DNA of 64,000 bases, from assembly GCA_036525975.1 (NCBI GenBank), contig DATCZK010000001.1, positions 1 through 64,000 on the forward strand, read 5' to 3'. The DNA is from Quisquiliibacterium sp036525975. GTDB taxonomy: Bacteria > Pseudomonadota > Gammaproteobacteria > Burkholderiales > Burkholderiaceae_E. The notes under the pieces were generated by a model that was not told where the DNA came from, ran no database searches, and was given only the letters and a program-made list of their open reading frames with translations. Shown piece after piece: positions 24,414-33,432 of this stretch (the stretch's first letter is position 1; the number at the start of each line of letters is the position of its first letter). A program made the translations under genes and the position numbers.

Positions 24414-25346
24414 ATGATCGACGTTCTCTCGATCGGCGAGCCGATGATCGAGTTCAACCAGACCTCGGCGCGCGAGCCCGCGTACCTGCGCGGCTTCGGC
24501 GGCGACACCTCGAACGTGGCGATCGCGGCGGCGCGCAGCGGCGCGCGCGCCGGGTACGCCACGCGGGTGGGCGACGACGGCTTCGGGCAACTGCTGCTCG
24601 AGCTGTGGCGCGCCGAGGGGGTGGACACCTCGCTCGTTTCCGTGGACCCCGCGGCGCACACCGGCGTGTACTTCGTGACGCACGGCCCGCGCGGGCACGC
24701 GTTCAGCTACCTGCGGGCCGGTTCGGCGGCGAGCCGCCTCGGCCCGCAGGACCTTCCCGCCGAGCGCGTTGCGCAGGCGCGCATCGTGCACGCCTCGGGC
24801 ATCTCGCTCGCGATCTCCGCGAGCGCGTGCGACGCCGTGCTGCACGCCTTCGACGCGGCGCGCGGCGCGGGCCGCCGGGTGGCGCTCGACTCGAACCTCA
24901 GGATCAAGCTCTGGCCGCTCAGCCGCGCGCGCGCGATCATCGGCGCGGCCGCCGGCATGGCCGAGTACTTCTTTCCCAGCCTGGAGGACGCGACCGCGCT
25001 CTCGGGGTTGAGCGAGCACGATGCGATCCTCGACTGGGCGCACGCGCTGGGCGCCGCCGTCGTCTTTCTCAAGCTGGGCGCCGATGGCGTGGTCGTGAGC
25101 GAGGGCGGCCGGCGCGAACGCTTCGAGGGGCACCGGGTGAACGCGCTCGACGCGACCGGCGCAGGCGATTGCTTCTGCGGCGCGTGCCTTGCGCGCATCG
25201 CGGCCGGCGACTCGGTGTGGGAAGCCGCGCGTTACGCCAACGCCGCAGCGGCGTTGGCAACCACCGGATTTGGCGCGGTCGCGCCTCTCCCCGGACCCGA
25301 ACAGGTGCGCGCGCTGCTTGCAAGCACTCGTTCCGCGCCGCGCTAG
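24414..25346 (+). CDS. PfkB-family sugar kinase, probable 2-keto-3-deoxygluconate kinase
   Basis: The 310-residue ribokinase-fold enzyme has the N-terminal GGDTSNVAIAAARSG, typical of KDG kinases, and the C-terminal catalytic DATGAGDCF with the base aspartate. It would phosphorylate 2-keto-3-deoxygluconate or a related sugar acid with ATP. A strong AAAGGAG precedes the ATG. It lies 34 bases after the RpiR-type regulator gene on the same strand, whereas the regulator is divergent from the carbamoylase operon. The kinase may belong to either pathway or be a bystander. No KDPG aldolase gene is adjacent. Confidence 0.82.
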   Translation: MIDVLSIGEPMIEFNQTSAREPAYLRGFGGDTSNVAIAAARSGARAGYATRVGDDGFGQLLLELWRAEGVDTSLVSVDPAAHTGVYFVTHGPRGHAFSYLRAGSAASRLGPQDLPAERVAQARIVHASGISLAISASACDAVLHAFDAARGAGRRVALDSNLRIKLWPLSRARAIIGAAAGMAEYFFPSLEDATALSGLSEHDAILDWAHALGAAVVFLKLGADGVVVSEGGRRERFEGHRVNALDATGAGDCFCGACLARIAAGDSVWEAARYANAAAALATTGFGAVAPLPGPEQVRALLASTRSAPR

Positions 25347-25403
25347 CAGCGCCATGCCAACTCCGAAGCGCGCCGCGAGCGCTCGCTCGACGCGCGCGAA
25401 ACT

Positions 25404-26183
25404 TCAGAACGTGCCCGGGTACGCGCCGCCGTCGATCAGGAAGTTCTGCCCCGTGACGTAGGCGGCTTGCGCGCTGCACAGGTAGGCGCAGGCCTGGCCG
25501 AACTCCTGCGGATCGCCGAGCCTTCCGGCCGGGACGCCGGCGATCCTGCGCCGCATCGCCTCTTCCTCGCTCACGCCCATCGACTTCGCCGTGGCGGCCA
25601 GCGTGGCGCGGATGCGGTCGGTGTCGAACACGCCGGGCAGCAGGTTGTTGATCGTGACGTTGTGCGCGACGGTCTTGCGGGCGAGCCCGGCGACGAAACC
25701 GGTGAGCCCGCTGCGCGCGCCGTTCGACAGGCCGAGCACCTCGATGGGCGACTTCACCGAGCTCGAGGTGATGTTCACCACCCTGCCGAACTTGCGCTCG
25801 ATCATCCGGTCCACCGTGGCCTTGATCAGCTCGATCGGCGTGAGCATGTTCGCGTCGAGCGCCTTGATCCAGTCGTCGCGCGTGAAGTTGCGGAAGTCCC
25901 CGGGCGGCGGCCCCCCGGCGTTGTTCACGAGGATGTCGATCTGCGGCGCCGCCGCCAGCGCCTGCGCGCGGCCGGCCTCGGTCGTGATGTCGGCCGCCAC
26001 CGCCACCACCTCCACGCCGGTCTCGTCGGCGATCCGCTTCGCCGCCTCGGCCAGGGTCCGCTCGGTGCGCGCGTTGATCACCAGGTTCACGCCCTCGCCG
26101 GCGAGCGCGCGCGCGCAACCGTAGCCCAGGCCCTTGCTCGCGCCGCACACCAGCGCCCACTTGCCCTTGATGCCGAAATCCAT
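25404..26183 (-). CDS. Short-chain dehydrogenase/reductase with altered catalytic motif
   Basis: The 259-residue SDR has an NAD(P)-binding GASKGLGYG at about 14-22, NNAGG at about 87 and a C-terminal IDGGAYPG. The serine of the active site is present (NITSSSVK), but the canonical YxxxK is replaced by SNGAR (Tyr to Ser, Lys to Arg). This subfamily recurs among proteins annotated as FabG-like 3-oxoacyl reductases, so it is unlikely to be a sequencing error. Its chemistry may differ from classic SDRs. It follows the EamA permease gene by 9 bases and is convergent with the PfkB gene. The substrate is unknown. Confidence 0.82.
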   Translation of the reverse strand: MDFGIKGKWALVCGASKGLGYGCARALAGEGVNLVINARTERTLAEAAKRIADETGVEVVAVAADITTEAGRAQALAAAPQIDILVNNAGGPPPGDFRNFTRDDWIKALDANMLTPIELIKATVDRMIERKFGRVVNITSSSVKSPIEVLGLSNGARSGLTGFVAGLARKTVAHNVTINNLLPGVFDTDRIRATLAATAKSMGVSEEEAMRRRIAGVPAGRLGDPQEFGQACAYLCSAQAAYVTGQNFLIDGGAYPGTF

Positions 26184-26192
26184 CGTCGTCTC

Positions 26193-27086
26193 CTAGTCTT
26201 TTCTCATCGTGAGCAGGAACACGCCCGCCAGCACGATCGCCGTTCCGAAGAGCTGCGTCGCCGAGACCGGCTCGTCGAGCAGCAGGGCCGCCGACGCGAT
26301 CGTCGCGGCAGGGCCGAGCATACCGGTTTGCGCGGCGGCCGATGACCCCACGCGCGCCACCCCGACCATCACCATGAATATCGGCAGCACCGTGCACAGC
26401 ACCGCGTTCACGACCGAGAGCCCGTAGACCTCGGCCGGCTGCGACACGAGCGCCCGCGCGTCGAGCGCCACCGCCTGCACAAGGCACGCGATGCACGCGA
26501 CGATGCTCGCCCACGCCGTGAGGCGGATCGGGCCGATGCGCGCAACGAACTCGCCCCCCACGACCAGGTAGACGGCGTAGGCGAGCGCGCTGCCGAACAC
26601 CAGCGCCGCGCCCAGCGGAACGTCGTCGCCGGACACGTTCAGGTCGTGCCAGAACACGAACAGCACCCCCGCGTACGCGATCACGAGCGCGATCCACTCG
26701 AGCGGCACGACCCGCTTTCGCAGCACCAGCACCGAGATCAGCATCACCAGCGTGGGGTTGAGGTAGAGGATCACCCGCTCGAGCCCGGCCGAGATGTACT
26801 GCAGGCCGATGAAGTCGAGAAAGCTCGCGAGGTAATAGCCCACCAGCCCCATGCCCGCGATCGGCAGCACGTCGCGCGCGCCGAGCCGCGCGCCCGCGTT
26901 GCGCCCCGCGTACCAGGCCGCGAGCGCGAACAGCGGCAGCGCGAAGGCCATTCGCAGCGCGATCAGCGTGACCGGGTCGACGCCGTAGCGGTACGAGAGC
27001 TTGACGATGATCGCCTTGAACGAGAACAGCACCGATCCGGCGGCCGCGAGCGCGAGGCCGCCCAGGCGCGCGCGCTGCGCGCTCAT
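26193..27086 (-). CDS. EamA/DMT-family membrane transporter
   Basis: The 297-residue inner membrane protein has about ten hydrophobic segments arranged as two EamA repeats (about 15-140 and 160-290). DMT/EamA members usually export metabolites or amino acids, and the substrate cannot be predicted. It lies 9 bases from both the SDR gene and the HerA-like ATPase gene, so the three share a transcript; no functional link is evident. A second, distinct EamA protein is encoded at 41997-42878. Confidence 0.85.
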   Translation of the reverse strand: MSAQRARLGGLALAAAGSVLFSFKAIIVKLSYRYGVDPVTLIALRMAFALPLFALAAWYAGRNAGARLGARDVLPIAGMGLVGYYLASFLDFIGLQYISAGLERVILYLNPTLVMLISVLVLRKRVVPLEWIALVIAYAGVLFVFWHDLNVSGDDVPLGAALVFGSALAYAVYLVVGGEFVARIGPIRLTAWASIVACIACLVQAVALDARALVSQPAEVYGLSVVNAVLCTVLPIFMVMVGVARVGSSAAAQTGMLGPAATIASAALLLDEPVSATQLFGTAIVLAGVFLLTMRKD

Positions 27087-27095
27087 CTCCCGGGT

Positions 27096-28601
27096 CTACC
27101 GCCGGCGCAGGATCGAGCCGAGCACGCCGCGGATGACTTCGCGCCCGATCGTGGAGCCGATCGTGCGCGCCGCGCTCTTGGCCACCGCTTCGAGCAGCGA
27201 GTCTTTCCGCCCCGTGCCCCGCAGGATGCCCCCCAGCGCGCCGCCGCCGGAAGGCGCCGCCTTTTCGGCTTCCTTGCGCGCCGCCGCCTGCGCGGCCTCC
27301 TGTTCGGCCGCCTTCGCCTTGGCCGCCGCGTCGGCCGCCAGTTTCTCGTAGGCCGACTCGCGATCGAGCGGCTGCTCGTAGATTCCGGCGACGACCGAGC
27401 GGCGCATCACGTCGGCGCGCTCGGCGCCGTCGATCGGCCCGATGCGCGAGGCCGGGGGCATCACGAACGCGCGCTCGACCACGCTCGGGCGCCCCTTGGC
27501 GTCGAGGAACGACACCAGCGCTTCGCCCACCCCCAGCTCGGTGATCGCGGCCTCGGCGTCGAAGGCCGGGTTCTGGCGCATCGTGCTCGCGGCCGACTTC
27601 ACCGCCTTCTGGTCGCGCGGCGTGAACGCGCGCAACGCGTGCTGCACGCGGTTGCCGAGCTGGCCCAGCACCGCTTCGGGCACGTCGAGCGGGTTCTGCG
27701 TCACGAAATACACGCCCACGCCCTTGGAGCGGATCAGCCGCACCACCTGCTCCACCTTCTCGAGCAGTGCGCGCGGCGCTTCGTTGAACAGCAGGTGCGC
27801 CTCGTCGAAGAAGAACACGAACCTGGGCTTGTCGGGGTCGCCGACCTCGGGCAGGTTCTCGAACAGCTCCGAGAGCAGCCACAGCAGGAACGCGCCGTAG
27901 AGGCGCGGCGCGCTCATCAGGCGGTCGGCCGCGAGGATGTTGAGCACGCCGCGACCGCTCGCGTCGGTCTGCATCATGTCGTCGAGGTTGAGCATCGGCT
28001 CGCCGAAGAAGCGGTCGGCGCCCTGCGCGTCGAGCGCGAGCAGCCCGCGCTGGATCGCGCCGATCGACGCGGCCGAGACGTTGCCGTACCCGGTGGTGAA
28101 CTGGCGCGCGTTCTCGCCCACGAACTGCAGCATCGCGCGCAGGTCTTTCGCGTCGAGCAGCAGCAGCCCGCGCTCGTCGGCGATCCTGAACACCAGGTGC
28201 AGCACTCCTTCCTGCGTGTCGTTGAGCCCGAGCATGCGCGCGAGCAGCAGCGGCCCCATGTCCGAGACGGTCGCCCGCAGCGGGTGCCCCTTCTCGCCGA
28301 ACACGTCCCACAGCGTGACCGGGAACGCCCTGAACTCGGGCTCGGGCAGGCCGAGGCGGTCGAGGCGCTCGCTGAACCTGGGGCTGGTCGCGCCGGCGCG
28401 CGCCACGCCGGTGAGGTCGCCCTTCACGTCGGACATGAACACCGGCACGCCGATCGACGAGAACGCCTCGGCCATCACCTGCAGCGTGACGGTCTTGCCG
28501 GTTCCGGTGGCGCCGGTGATCAGCCCGTGGCGATTGGCCAGCGCGGGGAGGATGCCCAGCTCGGTGTCGCCGGCGAGGGCGATTCTCATTGGTTCTGACA
28601 T
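27096..28601 (-). CDS. HerA-like/DUF853 ATPase
   Basis: The 501-residue P-loop ATPase has Walker A GATGTGKT near residue 31, Walker B FFFDEAHLLF and a sensor-like VTQNP. A charged coiled-coil-like stretch rich in Ala, Lys and Glu and a basic C-terminus (EVIRGVLGSILRRR) complete the DUF853 layout. Family members are called helicase HerA-like, but their role in betaproteobacteria is not established; HerA proteins pump or process DNA. The start MSEP at 28601 was preferred because upstream codons overlap the yebC promoter. It is divergent from yebC. Confidence 0.87.
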   Translation of the reverse strand: MSEPMRIALAGDTELGILPALANRHGLITGATGTGKTVTLQVMAEAFSSIGVPVFMSDVKGDLTGVARAGATSPRFSERLDRLGLPEPEFRAFPVTLWDVFGEKGHPLRATVSDMGPLLLARMLGLNDTQEGVLHLVFRIADERGLLLLDAKDLRAMLQFVGENARQFTTGYGNVSAASIGAIQRGLLALDAQGADRFFGEPMLNLDDMMQTDASGRGVLNILAADRLMSAPRLYGAFLLWLLSELFENLPEVGDPDKPRFVFFFDEAHLLFNEAPRALLEKVEQVVRLIRSKGVGVYFVTQNPLDVPEAVLGQLGNRVQHALRAFTPRDQKAVKSAASTMRQNPAFDAEAAITELGVGEALVSFLDAKGRPSVVERAFVMPPASRIGPIDGAERADVMRRSVVAGIYEQPLDRESAYEKLAADAAAKAKAAEQEAAQAAARKEAEKAAPSGGGALGGILRGTGRKDSLLEAVAKSAARTIGSTIGREVIRGVLGSILRRR

Positions 28602-28655
28602 GGCCGCGGGGCGCGGCCGCGAGCGCCGCGCGTTGGTTTGGGTGGATCGGGTCGA

Positions 28656-28664
28656 TGCTAAAAT
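28656..28664 (+). promoter_or_regulatory. Extended -10 promoter of yebC
   Basis: TGC-TAAAAT forms an extended -10 element (TGn plus a five-of-six hexamer) in the divergent gap between the HerA-like ATPase gene and yebC. A poor -35 (TTGGTT, 20 bases upstream) is compatible with an extended -10. The leader to yebC would be about 64 bases. Confidence 0.5.
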
Positions 28665-28734
28665 GACGGACTTCTCCCGCAATTCGACCACGCGCCGCGC
28701 GGGCAGCGCAAGCGCGTTCAGGAAGGGTTCCTCC

Positions 28735-29466
28735 ATGGCCGGCCATTCGAAGTGGGCCAACATCCAGCATCGCAAGAACCGCCAGGACGCCAAGCGCGGC
28801 AAGATCTTCACCCGGGTGATCAAGGAAATCACGGTTGCGGCAAAACTGGGCGGCTCCGACCCCTCCACCAACCCGCGGCTGCGCCTCGCGATCGAGAAAG
28901 CCTCCGACGCCAACATGTCGAAAGACACCGTCACGAAGGCGATCCAGCGCGGCGCGGGCGAGCTCGACGGCGCCAACTACGAGGAGATCCGCTACGAGGG
29001 CTACGGCACCGGGGGCGCCGCGGTGATCGTCGATTGCATGACGGACAACCGCACGCGCACGGTGGCCGACGTGCGCCACGCGTTCTCCAAGCACGGCGGA
29101 AACCTCGGCACCGACGGATCGGTGGCCTTCCTGTTTCGCCACTGCGGGCAGTTCCTGTTCGCGCCCGGCGCGCGCGAGGAGCGGGTCATGGAGGTTGCGA
29201 TCGATGCCGGCGCTGACGACGTCCTCACCGACGCCGAGGGCGGTCTGGAGGTCACCTGCGCGCCGGGAGACTTCGCCGGCGTGAAGAAGGCGTTCGACGA
29301 CGCCGGCCTGAAAGCCGAGGTGGCGGAGGTCACGATGAAGCCGCTCACCGAAACCGAGATCGCGGGCGACGCCGCGCAGTCGATGCGCAAGCTGGTCGAC
29401 GCACTCGAAGACCTCGACGACGTGCAGCAGGTCTACACCAACGTCGTCTTCGACGAGAGCGAATGA
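28735..29466 (+). CDS. yebC: YebC/TACO1-family regulator or translation factor
   Basis: The 243-residue protein begins MAGHSKWANIQHRKNRQDAKRG-like, the invariant YebC start, and continues with the family's three-domain sequence (NPRLRLAIEKA, YEGYGTGGAAVIVDCMTDNRTRT, GNLGTDGSVAFLF). YebC proteins act as DNA-binding regulators and in translation of proline-rich stretches. GGAAGGG precedes the ATG. It opens a long plus-strand housekeeping run with purD 64 bases downstream. Confidence 0.94.
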   Translation: MAGHSKWANIQHRKNRQDAKRGKIFTRVIKEITVAAKLGGSDPSTNPRLRLAIEKASDANMSKDTVTKAIQRGAGELDGANYEEIRYEGYGTGGAAVIVDCMTDNRTRTVADVRHAFSKHGGNLGTDGSVAFLFRHCGQFLFAPGAREERVMEVAIDAGADDVLTDAEGGLEVTCAPGDFAGVKKAFDDAGLKAEVAEVTMKPLTETEIAGDAAQSMRKLVDALEDLDDVQQVYTNVVFDESE

Positions 29467-29530
29467 AGCGCCCGCACGCGAAGCGCCCGCACGCGCGCCC
29501 GACTCGCGCCCCGACCCGGGCGGGGCGCCC

Positions 29531-30817
29531 GTGAAGCTGCTCGTGATCGGTTCGGGCGGCCGCGAGCACGCGCTCGCGTGGCGTCTCGTGCAATCGCCGC
29601 GCGTGCAGACCGTGTTCGTCGCGCCCGGAAACGGCGGCACGGCCCGCGAGCCGGGGCTGGAGAACGTGGCGATCACCGACCTCGTCGAGCTCGCCGACTT
29701 CGCCCTCGGCGAGGACGTCGCGTTCACGGTGGTCGGCCCCGAGGCGCCGCTCGCGGCCGGGGTGGTGGACCTCTTTCGCGAGCGCGGGCTGGCGATCTTC
29801 GGGCCCACCAGCGCCGCCGCCCAGCTCGAGTCGTCGAAGGACTTCGCCAAGGCCTTCATGAAGCGCCACGGCATCCCCACCGCCGCGTACGAGACCTTCA
29901 CCGACGCCGCCGCGGCGCACGCCTGCGTGGAGCGCCGCGGCGCGCCGATCGTCGTGAAGGCCGACGGCCTCGCGGCCGGCAAGGGCGTGGTGGTGGCCGC
30001 CACGGTGCAGGAAGCGCACGCCGCGATCGACGCGATGCTGGTGGGCAACAGCATGGGCTCGGCCGGCGCCCGGGTCGTGATCGAGGACTTCCTGCGCGGC
30101 GAGGAGGCCAGCTTCATCGTCATGGTCGACGGCCGCAACGTGCTGGCGCTGGCCTCGAGCCAGGATCACAAGCGCCTGCTCGACGGCGACCAGGGCCCGA
30201 ACACCGGCGGCATGGGCGCGTATTCGCCGGCTCCGGTGGTCACGCCCGAGATCCACGCCAAGGTCATGCGCGAGATCATCATGCCCACGGTGAGCGGCAT
30301 GGCGCGCGAGGGCATTCCGTTCACCGGTTTCCTCTACGCGGGCCTGATGATCGACGACAGCGGCCAGCCGCGCACGCTCGAATTCAACTGCCGCATGGGC
30401 GACCCCGAGACGCAGCCGATCATGGCCCGCATCAAGAGCGACCTCGCGGCCGTGTTCGAGCTGGCGATCGAGGGGCGCCTCGACGAAGCCGAGGTCACCT
30501 GGGACCGGCGCACCGCGCTGGGCGTGGTGCTCGCCGCGCCGGGATACCCGCAGGCGCCGCGCGCGGGCGATCGCATCCGCGGGCTCTCCGCCAGGGGCAA
30601 CGCCCCCGACGCCGACTGCCTCGTGTTCCACGCCGGCACGCGCGACGAGGGCGACGAGATCGTCACGGCGGGCGGCCGCGTGCTGTGCGTGACCGCGCTG
30701 GGCGACTCGGTGAAGATCGCGCAGTCGGTCGCGTACCAGGCGATCGAACAGATCGCCTTCGACGGCATGCAGTTTCGCAGCGACATCGGCCACCGCGCGC
30801 TGGCGCGCAAGCGCTGA
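29531..30817 (+). CDS. purD: Phosphoribosylamine--glycine ligase PurD
   Basis: The 428-residue enzyme has the N-terminal GSGGREHALAWRL and ATP-grasp motifs typical of GAR synthetase (GPEAPLAAG, SKDFAKAFMKRHGIPT, RMGDPETQ). It catalyses phosphoribosylamine plus glycine plus ATP to glycinamide ribonucleotide in purine synthesis. Translation starts at GTG 29531. The length agrees with the family (about 425). hemF follows after 33 bases, a neighbour pair common in this bacterial group. Confidence 0.96.
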   Translation: MKLLVIGSGGREHALAWRLVQSPRVQTVFVAPGNGGTAREPGLENVAITDLVELADFALGEDVAFTVVGPEAPLAAGVVDLFRERGLAIFGPTSAAAQLESSKDFAKAFMKRHGIPTAAYETFTDAAAAHACVERRGAPIVVKADGLAAGKGVVVAATVQEAHAAIDAMLVGNSMGSAGARVVIEDFLRGEEASFIVMVDGRNVLALASSQDHKRLLDGDQGPNTGGMGAYSPAPVVTPEIHAKVMREIIMPTVSGMAREGIPFTGFLYAGLMIDDSGQPRTLEFNCRMGDPETQPIMARIKSDLAAVFELAIEGRLDEAEVTWDRRTALGVVLAAPGYPQAPRAGDRIRGLSARGNAPDADCLVFHAGTRDEGDEIVTAGGRVLCVTALGDSVKIAQSVAYQAIEQIAFDGMQFRSDIGHRALARKR

Positions 30818-30850
30818 ACCCGGCGCGCACCACGAGAGCCCCGCCACGAC

Positions 30851-31786
30851 ATGCCAGACCAGGCTCCCGACGCGGCACCGCACGCGCAGCGCCCCGACAG
30901 CGCGGCCGTTCGCAACTACCTCGTTGCGCTGCAGGCCCGGATCGTGTCGGCGCTCGAGGCGCTGGACGGTACGCGGTTTCGCGCCGACCAGTGGCAGCGC
31001 CCCGAGGGCGGCGGCGGCACCACGCGGGTGATCGAGGAAGGCGGCGTGTTCGAGCGCGGCGGCGTGAACTTCTCGCACGTGTTCGGCGAGCGGCTCCCGC
31101 CCTCGGCGAGCGCGCAGCGCCCGCAACTCGCGGGCCGGGCGTTCGAGGCGATGGGCGTGTCGCTGGTGCTGCACCCGCGCAACCCCTACGTGCCCACCGT
31201 GCACATGAACGTGCGCTTCTTCGCCACGCGCGGCGGCGGCGAGCCGGTGTGGTGGTTCGGCGGGGGCATGGACCTCACGCCCTACTACCCGTTCGAGAAA
31301 GACGTCGTGCGCTTTCACTCGGTGTGCCGCGACGCGCTCGCCCCGCACGGCGAGCACCTGCACCCGCGCTTCAAGAAGTGGTGCGACGAGTACTTCTTCC
31401 TCAAGCACCGCAACGAGCCGCGCGGCGTGGGTGGGGTGTTCTTCGACGACTTCAGCGAGCTCGGGTTCGAGCGCTCGTTCGCGATGACCCGCAGCGTGGG
31501 CGACGCGCTGCTCGAGGCCTACGTGCCGATCGTGCAGCGCCATCGCGACGCTGCCTGGGGCGAGCGCGAGCGCGCGTTCCAGGCCTACCGCAGGGGCCGC
31601 TACGTGGAGTTCAACCTGGTCTACGACCGCGGTACGCTGTTCGGGCTGCAATCGGGCGGGCGCACCGAGTCGATCCTGATGTCGATGCCCCCGGTGGCGC
31701 ACTGGCGCTACGACTGGCAGCCCGACCCGGGCAGCGCCGAGGCGCGCCTGTACACCGACTTCCTGCGCCCGCGCGAATGGGTCTAG
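30851..31786 (+). CDS. hemF: Oxygen-dependent coproporphyrinogen III oxidase HemF
   Basis: The 311-residue enzyme has the signature motifs GGVNFSHVFGE, HPRNPYVPTVHMNVRFF, WWFGGGMDLTPYYP and KKWCDEYFFLKHRNE. It oxidatively decarboxylates coproporphyrinogen III to protoporphyrinogen IX in heme synthesis and requires oxygen. The window shows heavy use of c-type heme, yet only this aerobic enzyme is seen here; an anaerobic HemN would have to lie elsewhere. The next gene, nadD, begins immediately after. Confidence 0.96.
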   Translation: MPDQAPDAAPHAQRPDSAAVRNYLVALQARIVSALEALDGTRFRADQWQRPEGGGGTTRVIEEGGVFERGGVNFSHVFGERLPPSASAQRPQLAGRAFEAMGVSLVLHPRNPYVPTVHMNVRFFATRGGGEPVWWFGGGMDLTPYYPFEKDVVRFHSVCRDALAPHGEHLHPRFKKWCDEYFFLKHRNEPRGVGGVFFDDFSELGFERSFAMTRSVGDALLEAYVPIVQRHRDAAWGERERAFQAYRRGRYVEFNLVYDRGTLFGLQSGGRTESILMSMPPVAHWRYDWQPDPGSAEARLYTDFLRPREWV

Positions 31787-31806
31787 GGCCTGTTCGCGCC
31801 ACGTTC

Positions 31807-32457
31807 GTGACACGCCAGCGCATCGGCATTCTCGGCGGCACCTTCGATCCGGTTCACGTCGGGCACCTCGCGCTGGCGCGCGCGGCGCGCGACGCGCTCG
31901 CGCTCGACGAAGTCAGGTTCGTGCCCACGGCGCGCTCGTGGCAAAAGGGCGCGGCGGGCGCGAGCGCGCAGCAGCGCCTGGCCATGGTTCGGCTGGCGGT
32001 CGGCGCCACGCCCGGCTTCGGAGTCGATGCGCGCGAGGTCGAGCGCGGCGGTTCGAGCTACACGATCGACACCCTGCAGGCGCTGCGCGCCGAGCTGGGG
32101 CCGCAACCCGCGCTGGTGCTGCTGATCGGCAGCGACCAGCTGCGCAACCTCTGGAGCTGGCGCCGGGCCGACCAGCTGCTCGACTACGCGCACATCGCGT
32201 GCACGCAGCGCGGGCCGTCCGACCCGGCGCCCCTCGCGCCCGAGGTCGAGGCGCTGATCGACGCGCACGGCCGCGACGCGCTGCCCGACGAGGCCGCGGG
32301 GAGCATCGTCTTCTTCACGATGCCGCCGGTGCCGGTTTCCGCGACCGCGTTGCGCGCCGAACTGGCGCGCGGCGCGCGCCCGCGCGAACTGGTTCCCCCC
32401 GGCGTTCTCGACTATATTGAAACGCATCGACTCTACCGGAGAGACAGTGCCCACTGA
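31807..32457 (+). CDS. nadD: Nicotinate-nucleotide adenylyltransferase NadD
   Basis: This protein of about 216 residues has the nucleotidyltransferase motif GGTFDPVHVGHL, the SSYTIDTLQAL motif and C-terminal VSATALR. It adenylates nicotinate mononucleotide in NAD synthesis. The start is uncertain: GTG 31807 places the GGTFDP motif at the usual distance from the N-terminus, while an ATG at 31777 overlapping the hemF end would add ten residues; neither has a strong ribosome site. Its end overlaps rsfS by 11 bases. Confidence 0.92.
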   Translation: MTRQRIGILGGTFDPVHVGHLALARAARDALALDEVRFVPTARSWQKGAAGASAQQRLAMVRLAVGATPGFGVDAREVERGGSSYTIDTLQALRAELGPQPALVLLIGSDQLRNLWSWRRADQLLDYAHIACTQRGPSDPAPLAPEVEALIDAHGRDALPDEAAGSIVFFTMPPVPVSATALRAELARGARPRELVPPGVLDYIETHRLYRRDSAH

Positions 32458-32845
32458 AGCCAGAGAAAGACCCGGCGCGAGGCCGACCGACCTGCGCAAG
32501 CTGCAGCGGCTGGTGGTCGACGCGCTCGAGGAAGTGAAGGCGCAGGACATCCGCGTGTTCAACACCACCGATCTCACGGGCCTGTTCGACCGGGTCGTGG
32601 TGGCGTCGGGCACTTCGAACCGCCAGACCCGGGCGCTCGCGTCGCGCGTTTGCGAGAAGGCGAAGGCACACGGCGCGCAGGTGCTGTCGGTGGAGGGCGA
32701 GGAAACCGGCGAGTGGGTGCTGGTGGACCTGGGCGACATCGTCGTGCACGTGATGCAGCCGGCCATCCGCAGCTACTACAACCTCGAGGAACTCTGGGGC
32801 AGCAAGCCGGTGCGCGTGAGGCTGGGCGCGCCCGCGGCGCGCTGA
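32447..32845 (+). CDS. rsfS: Ribosomal silencing factor RsfS
   Basis: This protein of about 132 residues contains the RsfS/DUF143 core (LVVDALEEVKAQDIRVFNTTDL, GEWVLVDLGDIVVHVM, YYNLEELW). It binds ribosomal protein uL14 and blocks subunit joining under starvation. I placed the start at GTG 32447 with GGAGAG just upstream; a TTG ten codons earlier is possible. It overlaps nadD, the usual nadD-rsfS-rlmH order. Confidence 0.93.
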   Translation: MPTEARERPGARPTDLRKLQRLVVDALEEVKAQDIRVFNTTDLTGLFDRVVVASGTSNRQTRALASRVCEKAKAHGAQVLSVEGEETGEWVLVDLGDIVVHVMQPAIRSYYNLEELWGSKPVRVRLGAPAAR

Positions 32846-32902
32846 GCCCCGGGTGCGCGAGCGGCCCGACGCAAGAGCGGCGCGACCGGCCCGCGCCTGC
32901 CG

Positions 32903-33373
32903 ATGCTGATCCGCGTGATCGCCGTGGGCACCCGCATGCCCGGGTGGGTGAGCGAGGCCGTGGCCGAGTATTCGCGGCGGATGCCGGCCGAAATGCGTCT
33001 CGAGTGGCGCGAAGTTCGCGCCGAGCCGCGCTCCGCGAACGGCAACCCGCAGCGCTGGATGGAACGCGAGTGCGAGCGCATCCGGGCCGCCCTGCCGGCG
33101 AACGCGAGCGTCGTGGCGCTCGACGAGCGCGGCGCCGACCTCGACACGCGCGCGCTCGCGCAGCGCCTGCGGCACTGGCAGCGCGAGGCCCGCCCGGTCG
33201 CGATCCTGATCGGCGGACCCGACGGCCTCGACGCCTCGCTCAAGTCGCAGGCGAGCGAGTCGATCCGGCTGTCCTCGCTCACGCTCGCGCACCCGCTCGT
33301 GCGCGTCGTGCTCGCCGAGCAGCTCTACCGCGCGTGGTCGCTGCTCGCGAACCACCCCTACCACCGCGAATGA
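32903..33373 (+). CDS. rlmH: 23S rRNA pseudouridine-1915 N3-methyltransferase RlmH
   Basis: The 156-residue SPOUT methyltransferase has the SAM-binding LIGGPDGL and C-terminal LAHPLVRVVLAEQLYRAWSLLANHPYHRE. It methylates pseudouridine 1915 of 23S rRNA on assembled ribosomes. Length and ends match the family (155 in E. coli). Part of the rsfS-rlmH-maf-rng run. Confidence 0.96.
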   Translation: MLIRVIAVGTRMPGWVSEAVAEYSRRMPAEMRLEWREVRAEPRSANGNPQRWMERECERIRAALPANASVVALDERGADLDTRALAQRLRHWQREARPVAILIGGPDGLDASLKSQASESIRLSSLTLAHPLVRVVLAEQLYRAWSLLANHPYHRE

Positions 33374-33432
33374 CCCCCGTCGCCGCCGTGCGCCTCCAAC
33401 GGGCCGGTTTCCCGGTGCCGCCGGGCTAGCCG

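Noticed and set aside
25375..25386. Palindrome GCGAGCGCTCGC between the PfkB kinase and SDR genes
   Set aside because: Too short to form a useful hairpin and such sequences are common in this GC-rich DNA.
25069..30138. A 1689-codon minus-strand open frame spanning several genes
   Set aside because: It crosses the SDR, EamA, HerA-like, yebC and purD genes in a wrong frame and has no recognisable domain.
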